Shown here: positions 7,881 to 15,714 of the stretch, one piece after another
Layout of the letters: the number at the start of each line of letters is the position of its first letter
Numbering within the stretch: position 1 is the stretch's first letter
DNA from: Promethearchaeota archaeon
Lineage (GTDB): Archaea; Asgardarchaeota; Lokiarchaeia; Sigyniarchaeales; SOKP01
DNA: 20,277 bases
Reading direction: 5' to 3'
Assembly (NCBI GenBank): GCA_004524385.1
Contig: SDNM01000002.1
Span: 1 to 20,277, forward strand
Program-made: the position numbers and the translations under genes
Notes under the pieces: model-generated
What the model saw: the letters and a program-made list of their open reading frames with translations, nothing else
Told to the model about the DNA's origin: nothing
The model's database searches: none

Positions 7881-7950
7881 ATTTAAATGTTTTTAGGAAG
7901 ATAAAACATAAATAACCTAATAAAAAAAGTTATTTTTAATGAAATAATTA

Positions 7951-7963
7951 TTATATATATTTA
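7951..7963 (+). promoter_or_regulatory. TATA-box promoter of the trmB-like gene
   Basis: A TTATATATATTTA element ends about 37 nt before the ATG at 8000. Archaeal spacing would put the transcription start near 7980, giving a short leader that contains GGAGA. This suggests the TrmB gene begins a new transcript that runs on into the second EFR1 gene and the lyase. Confidence 0.5.
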
Positions 7964-7999
7964 ACAAATCTATTTTTTTGATGTTCGGAGAAGAGAAAA

Positions 8000-8794
8000 A
8001 TGTCAAATGAGATCCCGGAAAATGTTAAAGAAGCACTTCGGGCAATAGGTCTGACTGATTATGAAATTTCGATTTATCTCACATTAACCTCTAAAGGACC
8101 AATGGATGCGAGAGAACTATCAGAAGCTTCAGGGGTTCCCTATTCTCGAATATATAATATCCTAACGCAATTAGAAAAGGATAAAATGTGGATAATTAAA
8201 GAAGAAGAGAGCCGTCCTAGCCGCTATTTCGCCAAATCACCAGACGAGGCCCTTATCATAGCGAAAAAGCAATATAACGATGCTTTTGATAAGAATTCTA
8301 ATAAAATAATTCACACTTTAACTCCCATATATCAATCGCATGATGTACCGATAAAAATTGCGTTATACATCCATAGAGGTCGAGAAGTATGCATTAATAG
8401 AGCCCTTTCGTTGATTCACATGGCAAAAAACTCGATTTATTTAGTTTCAACAGATTTTGATTTTTTAGCTGCTTATTACGATGATGTCAAGAAAGCTAGA
8501 GCAAGAGGTGTAATAGATCTTAAATTATTAGTCGAGGAAAAAGCCTTGAAAGATAAAGAATACATGCCTATATTAAAAAAATATAGTGAACTCTGTGAAA
8601 TTAAATCTCGAGACCAAGTATTTGGGAGTTCACTCATTATCGATGAAGGAGAAGACGCCTTCATTGTTCTCTCCCAGAAATTTTTCGAAAAATACTCATA
8701 CTTCGGAATAGAAACTGACCACATCGCTTTTGGCCCAGCTGCATTATTTTATTTTAGTTATCTTTACGATTCTGCCACTGTAGTTAAGTTATAA
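8000..8794 (+). CDS. TrmB-family transcriptional regulator
   Basis: TrmB proteins are archaeal sugar-responsive regulators. The N-terminal 85 residues are a winged helix: LGLTDYEISIYLTL-like opening (AIGLTDYEISIYLTL, 15-29), recognition region ASGVPYSRIYNILTQLEK (43-60) and wing RYFAKSPDEAL. The rest (about 115-264) is an alpha/beta effector-binding domain with IALYIHRGREVCINRALSLI and a helix rich in Lys/Arg, resembling the TrmB C-terminal domain that in other members binds sugars. The ATG has GGAGA upstream. Standing inside the cluster between the kinase and the second EFR1 gene, it most likely controls these genes in response to a sugar or sugar phosphate. The effector cannot be deduced. 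Confidence 0.85.
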   Translation: MSNEIPENVKEALRAIGLTDYEISIYLTLTSKGPMDARELSEASGVPYSRIYNILTQLEKDKMWIIKEEESRPSRYFAKSPDEALIIAKKQYNDAFDKNSNKIIHTLTPIYQSHDVPIKIALYIHRGREVCINRALSLIHMAKNSIYLVSTDFDFLAAYYDDVKKARARGVIDLKLLVEEKALKDKEYMPILKKYSELCEIKSRDQVFGSSLIIDEGEDAFIVLSQKFFEKYSYFGIETDHIAFGPAALFYFSYLYDSATVVKL

Positions 8795-8811
8795 TAAGGG
8801 AGAAGTTAGTT

Positions 8812-9624
8812 TTGAAAATTGGATTAATTTATTTTTCTCCAACAGGAAACACAGCAAAAATAGCTGAAATAGTTAAAAACAAATTGGTTGAACTACATAA
8901 TGAGGTTGAAGAATTTAATATTACTAATTATTCAGAAAGGCAAAAAAAAATAGATTTAGGGCAATTTGAGGCAATTATTTTTGGATTTCCAATTTATTAT
9001 TGGAGAGCACCGAGGGTAATTAGAGATTGGCTTTTAACTTTAAAAGGAGAAGGCAAAAAATCATCCGTTTTTTTTACTTATGGGGGAGTTAATGTTGGAT
9101 TAGCACACCATAACATTAAGAATATACTCACTAATCAAAATTTTATACTAATTTCAACTGCTGAATTTGTAGGCAAACATACTTATAATTTAGCAGGCTG
9201 GAAGTTAAATGAAAGTCGTCCAAACCAAGAAGATTTTGAAATAGCAAAAGATTATACTGTTAAAACTTATAAAAGATTTACAGATGAAGATACTGGAATA
9301 GTAGATTTTGAACCCTCTCATATTACTGAAGAGGCAGTTGATCGGATTGAGATTATGCTAAAAAAAGAGATCCCTATACCTTTTAGAGAAGAAGAATGTA
9401 GTATGTGTCAAACTTGTGAAGAATCATGTCCCGTAAATGCTATGGATGCAGATAATGGAAAACCTAATAGAAGTACTTGTATTAGATGTTTAAGATGTGT
9501 TGTAAACTGCCCTGATGGTGTACTAAAAATAGAGAATATGTTAGTTCAATATCAACTTATAAAAAAAGCAACTAAATTTACCGATGAAATTTTAAATAGT
9601 AGAAAAAGTAAAATTCTATTGTAA
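8812..9624 (+). CDS. EFR1-type flavodoxin/ferredoxin fusion protein (second copy)
   Basis: A 270-residue electron carrier with the same plan as the protein at 3854-4714. The flavodoxin domain begins GLIYFSPTGNTAKIAEIV (4-21). The C-terminal two-cluster ferredoxin has C196, C199, C202, C206 and C223, C226, C229, C233. The start is TTG, with AAGGGAG 17 nt after the TrmB stop, so it is probably co-transcribed with TrmB. Apart from the cofactor motifs the two EFR1 proteins differ clearly in the flavodoxin and linker regions (YWRAPRVIRDW here against YREPINVRTFI in the first), so they are not a recent duplication and may serve different partners. No membrane segment is present. Confidence 0.85.
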   Translation: MKIGLIYFSPTGNTAKIAEIVKNKLVELHNEVEEFNITNYSERQKKIDLGQFEAIIFGFPIYYWRAPRVIRDWLLTLKGEGKKSSVFFTYGGVNVGLAHHNIKNILTNQNFILISTAEFVGKHTYNLAGWKLNESRPNQEDFEIAKDYTVKTYKRFTDEDTGIVDFEPSHITEEAVDRIEIMLKKEIPIPFREEECSMCQTCEESCPVNAMDADNGKPNRSTCIRCLRCVVNCPDGVLKIENMLVQYQLIKKATKFTDEILNSRKSKILL

Positions 9625-9642
9625 AATTAAATAGGCTAAAAA

Positions 9643-10557
9643 ATGACATATAAAGGTATATTTCCAGCCACCATTACTCCAATGAATAAAGATTTTTCTA
9701 TTGATTTTGAGAGTTTCAAAAATTATTTAAGTTGGTTAAAAAATCAAGATGTTTCGGGTTTTGCTATTAATGTTGATACTGGTGAAGGTCCTTCCTTAAC
9801 GTCTGAAGAGAGAATTAAATTATTAACCATAGCAAAAGAAGTTTCTGAGGATTTAAAAATTATTGCAGGTATCATTGGGAATTCTACAGAAAGTGCTGTA
9901 AAGGAAGCTAAAAATGCCGTTTCTTGTGGTTCTGATGCTTTTTTAATTTTTCCTCATGAGACATTTAGGGGCGAGCCTCAAGATACGACTCTGATTTACA
10001 AATATCACGAAGCTATTGCTACAGAAACAGATAAAGACCTCATTATTTTTAATTTACAAGACGCTCTAGGAGGCTGTCTTTATACTAATGAGACTTTAAA
10101 GAAGTTAATCTCAATTCCACAAGTAAAAGCTATAAAAGAAGCTAGTTTTGATCTTTCAATTTTTAAATATGTGTATCAGTTTTTAAAAAACCAAGATAAG
10201 AAAATCTCATTCTTAACCGGAAACGATAATTTTATTTTGGACTCGTTTTCAATGGGCGTTGATGGGGGGTTATTAGGTTCATGTGCTCAATTAACTCAAT
10301 TTCAAGTCGATTGTCTAAATTTTATCAAAAATAAACAATATGATAAAGCAAAAGAATTATCTAATATATTTCAGCCTATAATAGATGTGATTTTTATGCC
10401 ACCTGTTAGCAATTACCGCGCAAGAACTAAATATTCATTGAAGATGCAAGGGGTAATTCCTAACGATTATGTTAGACCTCCTCTAACAGAAATTCCTAAT
10501 GAAGAAAAGGATATTATTAAAAATACTTTAAAATCCTCCGGGATAATAAAGAATTAA
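9643..10557 (+). CDS. DapA/N-acetylneuraminate-lyase-family aldolase
   Basis: A class I lyase or synthase that acts on a 2-keto acid through a Schiff base. The 304-residue TIM barrel begins YKGIFPATITPMNKDFSID, has the phosphate/carboxylate-binding turn as NVDTGEGPSLTSEER (43-57), where dihydrodipicolinate synthases have GTTGE, and carries the Schiff-base lysine in VKAIKEAS (K165). The segment normally YNxP, with the Tyr that relays protons, is FNLQ (F136), so the classical Tyr is missing. This argues against an ordinary DapA and for a 2-keto-3-deoxy-sugar acid aldolase or another divergent member. It starts 18 nt after the EFR1 gene and probably lies in its transcript. In a cluster with a sugar kinase and a Gfo/Idh dehydrogenase, cleavage of a keto-deoxy sugar acid is my preferred role. 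Confidence 0.8.
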   Translation: MTYKGIFPATITPMNKDFSIDFESFKNYLSWLKNQDVSGFAINVDTGEGPSLTSEERIKLLTIAKEVSEDLKIIAGIIGNSTESAVKEAKNAVSCGSDAFLIFPHETFRGEPQDTTLIYKYHEAIATETDKDLIIFNLQDALGGCLYTNETLKKLISIPQVKAIKEASFDLSIFKYVYQFLKNQDKKISFLTGNDNFILDSFSMGVDGGLLGSCAQLTQFQVDCLNFIKNKQYDKAKELSNIFQPIIDVIFMPPVSNYRARTKYSLKMQGVIPNDYVRPPLTEIPNEEKDIIKNTLKSSGIIKN

Positions 10558-10578
10558 TGAATAAATTGACTCTCATTC

Positions 10579-11958
10579 TTACTTTTTCTGATATTCAGGA
10601 TTTCTAATAACACACCCAGTATTTTTTCTCTCTCTCATTAATCTTGAACAGCCCGAGCACGTTATACAAACTTCCCTTTTGTCAATAATACCTTTTTGAA
10701 AAATTTGTTTCGGAAAATTAGGATTAGCAAATGCCATTCTTCCAAAACCACAAATATCTGCTTTTTTTTGATGAATCATGCCCGCCGCAATATATCCCGC
10801 AAATTGACGTAAATAAGATAATCCAGATCCAATAATGATCATATCTTTAGGGATTTGGTTTTTCACCAATGATGCCATTTTAATTAGTCTTTCCACGCTA
10901 TAGAGTGGGTGCTCATTAGGTATAGCTCCTCCTTTTAATGGTGTATCGTAAGGTCTTGTCATGTGGGCCTTAAAATGAGGATTCCCCGCAGAAATATTAA
11001 TCAATCTTATTCCTATATTATATAATTCTTTAATTAATTCTATTGGTTCTGATAAGTCAATTGACGCAGGGAAAGGTTCCTTCTCTATTTCTTTCACTCC
11101 AAACCCATTAGGGTATGGAATTCCATCATATACACCTATTCGGGAAGTTAATAGAAAATCTTTATTGTTTTTAATCCTTTTCATCGTTTTTCTTAGAATA
11201 TTAAGAAAGAATCTTGCTCTATTTTCTAAAGATTCCCCTCCATATTTAGAATTTTCTCGAACTCTTGAACTTAATAATTCACTTATTAAATAACCATGAC
11301 AAGATTTAATGTCTACTCCATCAAATCCCACTTCCTTTGCCAATACAGCTTTTTCTACCCAAATATTTTCTAATTTTTCTAAATTATCATCAGAAATCAC
11401 GATCCCATCTTTTTCTGATACACCCCTCTCATTATCTAGTTCAGCATTATGATAAGCTCTAATTGGGTGTTTTTTACCATTTAAAACGCAATATCTTCCC
11501 GAATGATTTAACTGTAGAATTAGAACACATTCATCTTTAAATCCTAAATCTTTAAGAGTCTTATTACAGATCTTCCTTGTTGATGAAACAAGTTTCTTAA
11601 AATTATTAGAAGTTAAATTTGATAAAATTAATTGATTTGGATTTGAACGGCATTCATCGTTAATTGCTGTCGATTCAAACCAAATTAAACCAACTCCTCC
11701 TCTTGCATAACGTGTATATCTTCTATAAGTTAACTTACTTGGAGTCCCATCTAAATTTGCATCGAAACCTTCCATAGGTTGGATTGATAAACGATTAGGA
11801 ATAGTTTTATTTTCTAATTTAACACTTTCTTGTAAGATTTTCACTTCCGAATTAATTGGAATTTTTAAGTTTAAATCCATTAGTCTATCTTCTAAATCTT
11901 TAAGCGTTTTATACGAGAATATTTCGAATGTATCATGGGAAGGTTTAAAATTCGTCAT
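10579..11958 (-). CDS. Old-Yellow-Enzyme-family FMN/4Fe-4S oxidoreductase, single-domain type
   Basis: A flavin-dependent reductase of the NADH:flavin oxidoreductase/2,4-dienoyl-CoA reductase family. The 459 residues contain the FMN barrel segments NRLSIQPMEGFDANLDG, ILQLNHSGRYC, FDGVDIKSCHGYLISELLS, SSRVRENSKYGGESLENRARF and IIIGSGLSYLRQ. The C-terminus has C431-x2-C434-x2-C437-x11-C449, the usual 4Fe-4S binding site. The second, NAD(P)H/FAD-binding half found in large family members is absent, so electrons must come from another protein; the EFR1 proteins next door are candidates. An N-terminal extension of about 50 residues precedes the barrel. It lies convergent to the lyase and divergent from the ThuA gene. 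The ATG has no clear Shine-Dalgarno. The substrate is unknown. Confidence 0.8.
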   Translation of the reverse strand: MTNFKPSHDTFEIFSYKTLKDLEDRLMDLNLKIPINSEVKILQESVKLENKTIPNRLSIQPMEGFDANLDGTPSKLTYRRYTRYARGGVGLIWFESTAINDECRSNPNQLILSNLTSNNFKKLVSSTRKICNKTLKDLGFKDECVLILQLNHSGRYCVLNGKKHPIRAYHNAELDNERGVSEKDGIVISDDNLEKLENIWVEKAVLAKEVGFDGVDIKSCHGYLISELLSSRVRENSKYGGESLENRARFFLNILRKTMKRIKNNKDFLLTSRIGVYDGIPYPNGFGVKEIEKEPFPASIDLSEPIELIKELYNIGIRLINISAGNPHFKAHMTRPYDTPLKGGAIPNEHPLYSVERLIKMASLVKNQIPKDMIIIGSGLSYLRQFAGYIAAGMIHQKKADICGFGRMAFANPNFPKQIFQKGIIDKREVCITCSGCSRLMRERKNTGCVIRNPEYQKK

Positions 11959-12017
11959 TAAAAAACAATCACATATCTCTTTTAGTATACATCATTCATT
12001 AATATAGATTAAAATTA

Positions 12018-12030
12018 AAATAAATATAGA
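12018..12030 (+). promoter_or_regulatory. TATA-box promoter of the ThuA-like gene, likely leaderless transcript
   Basis: An AAATAAATATAGA-type TATA element is centred about 24-26 nt before the ATG at 12048, and no Shine-Dalgarno lies between. This is the geometry of a leaderless archaeal mRNA. Confidence 0.45.
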
Positions 12031-12047
12031 ACTTATCATACTTTCAA

Positions 12048-12671
12048 ATGAAAAAAATTCTTCTTTATCAAGGCGGACGATATATCCATTTAGAAAAAAC
12101 CTACAACCATTTTAAAAATATTTTAAACGATTATAATATAGACTGTGTCGATAATGTTGAGATTTTTAGTACTAAAGATTTTTTTGAATACGATACGACG
12201 ATTTTTTTTAGTCAAGAGGGTAAATTTACTGAAGAACAAGAAAAAAATCTCCTTAATTTTGTGTCTAGTGGAAAGGGTTTTATTGGATTACATGGCGCAT
12301 CAGCTTCTTTTAAAAAGCATCCAAAATATTTCAAGATGTTAGGCGGACGATTTATTAGTCATAAACAGGTCATCAAGTTTGATGTTAAGATTTTAGATAA
12401 AGTTCATCAAATTACACAGGATTTGGAAGATTTTAATTTTAAAGATGAGCCATATCGACACGATTTTTCAATGGGTAAAGAAATTCACATTTTAGCTGAG
12501 GCAGATTATCATGATAAAACAGATCCAAAACCTGAACCTATCATGTGGACAAATACTTATGGATCTGGGAGAGTTTTTTTCTGTGCTTTAGGTCATAGAA
12601 CTATATCACTTAAAGATGAAACCTTCCAAAAGATTATCAAAAATGCTCTAAAATGGGTTTTAGAAGGATAA
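12048..12671 (+). CDS. ThuA-like domain protein (trehalose-utilisation family)
   Basis: ThuA proteins have a glutamine-amidotransferase-like fold and act with Gfo/Idh dehydrogenases on keto-sugars. The 207 residues show the family pattern: KKILLYQGGRYIHLEKTYNHF at the N-terminus, the strand YDTTIFFSQEGKFTEEQEKNLLNFV, then GKGFIGLHGASASF (84-97), with the family's GLH-A motif. FKMLGGRFISHK, the conserved EPYRHDF and the PIMWTNTYGSGRVFFCALGH segment follow. Only 17 nt separate it from the Gfo/Idh gene, as in bacterial thuA-thuB pairs, so the two products probably act on the same sugar. The full domain is present and nothing appears truncated. Confidence 0.8.
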   Translation: MKKILLYQGGRYIHLEKTYNHFKNILNDYNIDCVDNVEIFSTKDFFEYDTTIFFSQEGKFTEEQEKNLLNFVSSGKGFIGLHGASASFKKHPKYFKMLGGRFISHKQVIKFDVKILDKVHQITQDLEDFNFKDEPYRHDFSMGKEIHILAEADYHDKTDPKPEPIMWTNTYGSGRVFFCALGHRTISLKDETFQKIIKNALKWVLEG

Positions 12672-12687
12672 TAATAAGTAAAAATTA

Positions 12688-12692
12688 GGTGA
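12688..12692 (+). promoter_or_regulatory. GGTGA Shine-Dalgarno overlapping the GTG start of the Gfo/Idh gene
   Basis: GGTGA here contains the GTG (12689) that would be the canonical start. As a ribosome binding site it points 5 nt downstream to ATT 12698, the same spacing as GGTGA and TTG in the sulfatase-fold gene. Confidence 0.35.
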
Positions 12693-13723
12693 ATATTATT
12701 ACAAGTAAAAAAGATTGTTTAAAGATTGGAATTGTTGGGTGTGGATACGTTGCTGGTTTCATTAAACCAATCACAAAAAATATCGATAATATAAAAATTG
12801 TTGCGGCTGTTGATCCTATTTTAGAAAGAGCTATTAGAGTAGCTAGTAAGGATCACTCATATACGAATACTGAAAAAATGTATAAAAACGAAAGCATTGA
12901 TGCAGTTTACCTTGCTACACCTCATTATCTTCATAAACCTATGATCAAACAAGCATTAGAAGAAGGAAAACATGTTTTTTGCGAGAAACCCGTTTCAACC
13001 TCGATTGAAGATGCTCGTGAAATTTTTAAGTTAGATAAAAAATATCCTAAATTAAAAGTGGGCTTTAATTACCAATATAGATACGATTATAATTGCAGTA
13101 ATTTAGCACATGGAATTAGAGAGGGTCATTTAGGAAAGGTATATTATGCAAATTGTAATATTTATTTTAGTCGAGAACTAGATTATTTTAATAATGGTAA
13201 ATGGAGAACCAAATTAGAAACTGTGGGGGGTGGAACTTTATTAATTCATGGCTCACATATCTTAGATATTATGATATGGGCTTTAGGAGAACCTATCTCT
13301 GTTATGGGCAAGATTGATACCCTGAAATTTAATATTGAAGTTGAAGATATTGGATTTGGAATCATTAAATTTGAAAATGGGATTTATGGTCAAGTCAACG
13401 ATTCTATGATAATAAAACCAAGAAAAAAAAGGATTGATGATAGCGTTGAATTAGATATTTTTGGAGCGAATGGATGTTGTTCTTATAAAGGTCCATGGCC
13501 ATTATCTTCCTTAAAATGGCACGGAGTCGATGACTATAAATTAAAAGAAACCAAACCAAGTACACCCCATTTTAAAGAATGCATCATAGCCTTTAGCAAT
13601 TGGGTGTTAAACGACATACCCTTCTTAAATACTGTGGAGGAAAGCTCGAAAGTATTAAGATTAATTTTTGCCTTATATAAATCCTCTAAAACCGGAAAAG
13701 AAGAGACAGTTGAGAAACTCTAA
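12689..13723 (+). CDS. Gfo/Idh/MocA-family NAD(P)-dependent oxidoreductase
   Basis: A cytoplasmic dehydrogenase of sugars or inositols. The 344 residues have a Rossmann domain (KIGIVGCGYVAG, 12-23), the acidic residue after the second strand (AAVDP), ATPHYLHKPM, and the family signature FCEKPVSTSIEDA (97-109) with the catalytic Lys of EKP. The C-terminal substrate domain has VGGGTLLIHGSHILDIMIWALG, whose GxHxxD carries the expected catalytic His and Asp. I give GTG at 12689 as the canonical start, but this codon lies inside a GGTGA Shine-Dalgarno sequence, so real initiation may be at ATT 12698; either way the Rossmann fold is complete. It is paired with the ThuA-like gene, suggesting oxidation of a sugar hydroxyl to the 3-keto form or the reverse. 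Confidence 0.85.
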   Translation: MNIITSKKDCLKIGIVGCGYVAGFIKPITKNIDNIKIVAAVDPILERAIRVASKDHSYTNTEKMYKNESIDAVYLATPHYLHKPMIKQALEEGKHVFCEKPVSTSIEDAREIFKLDKKYPKLKVGFNYQYRYDYNCSNLAHGIREGHLGKVYYANCNIYFSRELDYFNNGKWRTKLETVGGGTLLIHGSHILDIMIWALGEPISVMGKIDTLKFNIEVEDIGFGIIKFENGIYGQVNDSMIIKPRKKRIDDSVELDIFGANGCCSYKGPWPLSSLKWHGVDDYKLKETKPSTPHFKECIIAFSNWVLNDIPFLNTVEESSKVLRLIFALYKSSKTGKEETVEKL

Positions 13724-13739
13724 AAATTGATAAACTAAG

Positions 13740-13746
13740 AAAAAAA
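13740..13746 (-). terminator. T-run terminator of the minus-strand gene ending at 13760
   Basis: A run of seven T (minus strand) lies about 14 nt beyond the stop codon. Archaeal RNA polymerase stops at such runs without needing a hairpin. Confidence 0.3.
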
Positions 13747-13759
13747 TAATAAATTTAAA

Positions 13760-14215
13760 TTATTTCAAAAAAGCTCTCTTGCCTAAAAAAATAAAAAGCT
13801 CTCCCAGCTCAAAAAGCGTTAATGGTTGAATTAATCGAGCCATTTGATCGCGTAACGATTGTTTATCTAATCCGGCTGTAACTAATTTCTTAATATCTGC
13901 AACGTAATCTTCCATATTTATGAACAATATCTCAATCTTCGCAACGCCCGTTAATTCTTCAATATCTTTATCCAAATGTTCTTCAATTTGATTTAGCAAT
14001 CCTAATTTTAATTTTGGGTTTAAATTATATTCGGATATTAATCGATTTATCTCTTCTAGTATAATATTCAAAGTTAAATTCCAATCCGCATTCTCTTTAT
14101 ATTTCGGAATTAAAATTTCACTAATTATTAATTCAAATAGCGTATGGGGATCTTGTTGTTGAAATTCTAATTCCATTCCAGTTATTAGCTTAACTTTCTT
14201 ACTTTCCGGAGCCAT
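13760..14215 (-). CDS. hypothetical helical protein, 151 aa
   Basis: I do not recognise the family. The product is soluble and mostly alpha-helical, with amphipathic stretches such as HTLFELIISEILIPKYK, LNIILEEINRLISEY and QIEEHLDKDIEEL. It ends in a hydrophobic helix (LTLFELGELFIFLGKRAFLK) preceded by DQMARLIQPL. No cysteines or metal motifs are present. The ATG has a GTGATT element upstream. It lies 67 nt after the M24 peptidase gene on the same strand and may be its last co-transcribed gene. Codon and base use match the neighbours. A scaffold or adaptor role would be a guess only. Confidence 0.6.
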   Translation of the reverse strand: MAPESKKVKLITGMELEFQQQDPHTLFELIISEILIPKYKENADWNLTLNIILEEINRLISEYNLNPKLKLGLLNQIEEHLDKDIEELTGVAKIEILFINMEDYVADIKKLVTAGLDKQSLRDQMARLIQPLTLFELGELFIFLGKRAFLK

Positions 14216-14282
14216 TTTAAAATCACAAGAATTTTTCGAAAACTGTTTAAAAATATATTCAAAAATATTTAAGAATTGTTCA

Positions 14283-15404
14283 TTAATAATACATTTTTTT
14301 TGAATGAGTAAAAGGAATATACGAGTTTTTTGTAATCAAGATTTGATCTTCGGTACGGGCACCTCCTAAACCGGGATTTACATATAATCCAGGCTCAACT
14401 GTTACAACCATATTTTCCTCTAAAACGTCTTGAGAAAGGGGGGATAAATATGGATTTTCATGAATGTCTATACCCACTCCATGTCCAAGACTATGAAGAA
14501 ATCTTGCGCCCCATTCCTTATTTTTATTGATAAAAAACTCTCGAACGATTTTGTCAATATCAGAGCATTTAACTCCCGCTTTTATGTTGTCTAACCCATA
14601 TTGTTGAGCATCATTCACTAAGTTTATTAATTTCACTTTTTCTTTACTTATTTTTCCAAAAATAAATGTTCTTGTCATATCAGAACAATAACCACCAAAT
14701 CTTGCCCCAATATCTACAATAATTATATCACCGTCTTGAACTTTTTTATTAGTAGTTTTAGCATGAGGATATGCTGAATTTTCTCCTGAGGCTACAATTG
14801 TGTCAAAAGGAATCCCTTCTGACCCTGCCTTTCGCATAACATATTCTGCCTCTGCTACCAATTCATATTCCGTCTTACCTTCTTCTATGCCATCAAAGAT
14901 CGTCTTAAATCCAAGATCTCCTATCTCCCCAGCTCTTCGAATTGCTTCTATTTCTTTATCAGTTTTTATTTTTCTGGCACCATTAATTATTTCCGAACTC
15001 CCCACAAATTTATCAATCTTATATTTTTCATTCCACTCATTATATCTTTTAACTGAAATATAATCGTCTTCGAATCCTACAGAATTGAGTTCTAACTTAT
15101 TAATTGTTTCGTATATGAAATTTGGTTCTCTTGGAATTTGCGTTATCTCTATAATATTAGACAGACTTTTATCTTCCTCAATGAATTTTCTTGCCTGATC
15201 ATATTCTAATTCATTAAAAAACACCAAAATCTTCTCGTCGTTACGTTTATTATCTTCTCTTGGAATGAAAATTACAACGTCACTTTCAACCTTAAAACCA
15301 AGGATATATAAAACATTTTCTGGTTTTGTAATTAAAATCCCATCAAGTCCAAGTTCAACAAATTTTTCATGAGAACGAATACGGTTTATTCTTTCTAAGC
15401 TCAT
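14283..15404 (-). CDS. M24-family metallopeptidase (Xaa-Pro aminopeptidase/prolidase-like)
   Basis: Predicted to remove an N-terminal residue before proline or to split Xaa-Pro dipeptides. The first 135 residues form the creatinase/prolidase N-terminal domain (GLDGILITKPENVLYILGF). Residues 140-370 form the pita-bread catalytic domain. All five metal ligands are visible: D231 (IVDIGAR), D242 (SDMTRT), H308 (SLGHGVGID), E337 (TVEPGLY) and E352 (RTEDQ), with H214 (YPHAK) as the usual active-site His. A length of 373 aa is typical of archaeal PepQ-type enzymes. The ATG start follows AT-rich DNA with no clear Shine-Dalgarno. Methionine aminopeptidase is unlikely because of the N-terminal domain. 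Its role here is probably general peptide recycling, unlinked to the sugar cluster. Confidence 0.85.
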   Translation of the reverse strand: MSLERINRIRSHEKFVELGLDGILITKPENVLYILGFKVESDVVIFIPREDNKRNDEKILVFFNELEYDQARKFIEEDKSLSNIIEITQIPREPNFIYETINKLELNSVGFEDDYISVKRYNEWNEKYKIDKFVGSSEIINGARKIKTDKEIEAIRRAGEIGDLGFKTIFDGIEEGKTEYELVAEAEYVMRKAGSEGIPFDTIVASGENSAYPHAKTTNKKVQDGDIIIVDIGARFGGYCSDMTRTFIFGKISKEKVKLINLVNDAQQYGLDNIKAGVKCSDIDKIVREFFINKNKEWGARFLHSLGHGVGIDIHENPYLSPLSQDVLEENMVVTVEPGLYVNPGLGGARTEDQILITKNSYIPFTHSKKMYY

Positions 15405-15543
15405 AATAAGATAAATATCTCAAAATATTAATTAGATCTTTTTTTTTTCGAGCTTATCATCTCAACCACACTAAAGATAGGAAAAATAATTCAGCGTTTT
15501 TTAATGATAAAAAAGAAAGAGAACTAAAATCGGCAACCATGAT

Positions 15544-15648
15544 TCAAAAGTAGAAAAAAGAGGAGACATATTTATCTAATAACAGGGTTAAGGGTTGAGG
15601 TATTGCCTTTTCATCGGCTTTAGGTATAAGAATATATTTTAACATCAT
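15544..15648 (-). CDS. possible 34-aa short protein behind a strong promoter
   Basis: The 334-nt gap between the M24 and deacetylase genes holds one candidate short frame, starting ATG-ATG and reading MMLKYILIPKADEKAIPQPL and then a further 14 residues. It is visibly less AT-rich than the gap around it and begins about 38 nt downstream of a well-formed BRE/TATA element (15686-15700), so the transcript start would lie some 15 nt ahead of the ATG. No family is recognised. It could instead be a non-coding RNA, the 5' leader of the M24 transcript, or a remnant of a longer gene. Nothing else was seen in this gap. Confidence 0.3.
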   Translation of the reverse strand: MMLKYILIPKADEKAIPQPLTLLLDKYVSSFFYF

Positions 15649-15685
15649 GGCTTCGATTCTATTATATAATAAATTGTATGGGAAG

Positions 15686-15700
15686 TATTTAAATCTTTTT
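15686..15700 (-). promoter_or_regulatory. BRE/TATA promoter (minus strand)
   Basis: On the minus strand a 13-base A run (15696-15708) leads into GATTTAAATA, a purine-rich BRE plus TATA box. The expected transcript start is near 15660, inside the gap between the deacetylase and M24 genes. Confidence 0.45.
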
Positions 15701-15714
15701 TTTTTTTTCCCCTG

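Noticed and set aside
12071..12350. GGCGGACGAT occurring twice inside the ThuA-like gene
   Set aside because: Both copies encode Gly-Gly-Arg in the same frame; ordinary coding coincidence.
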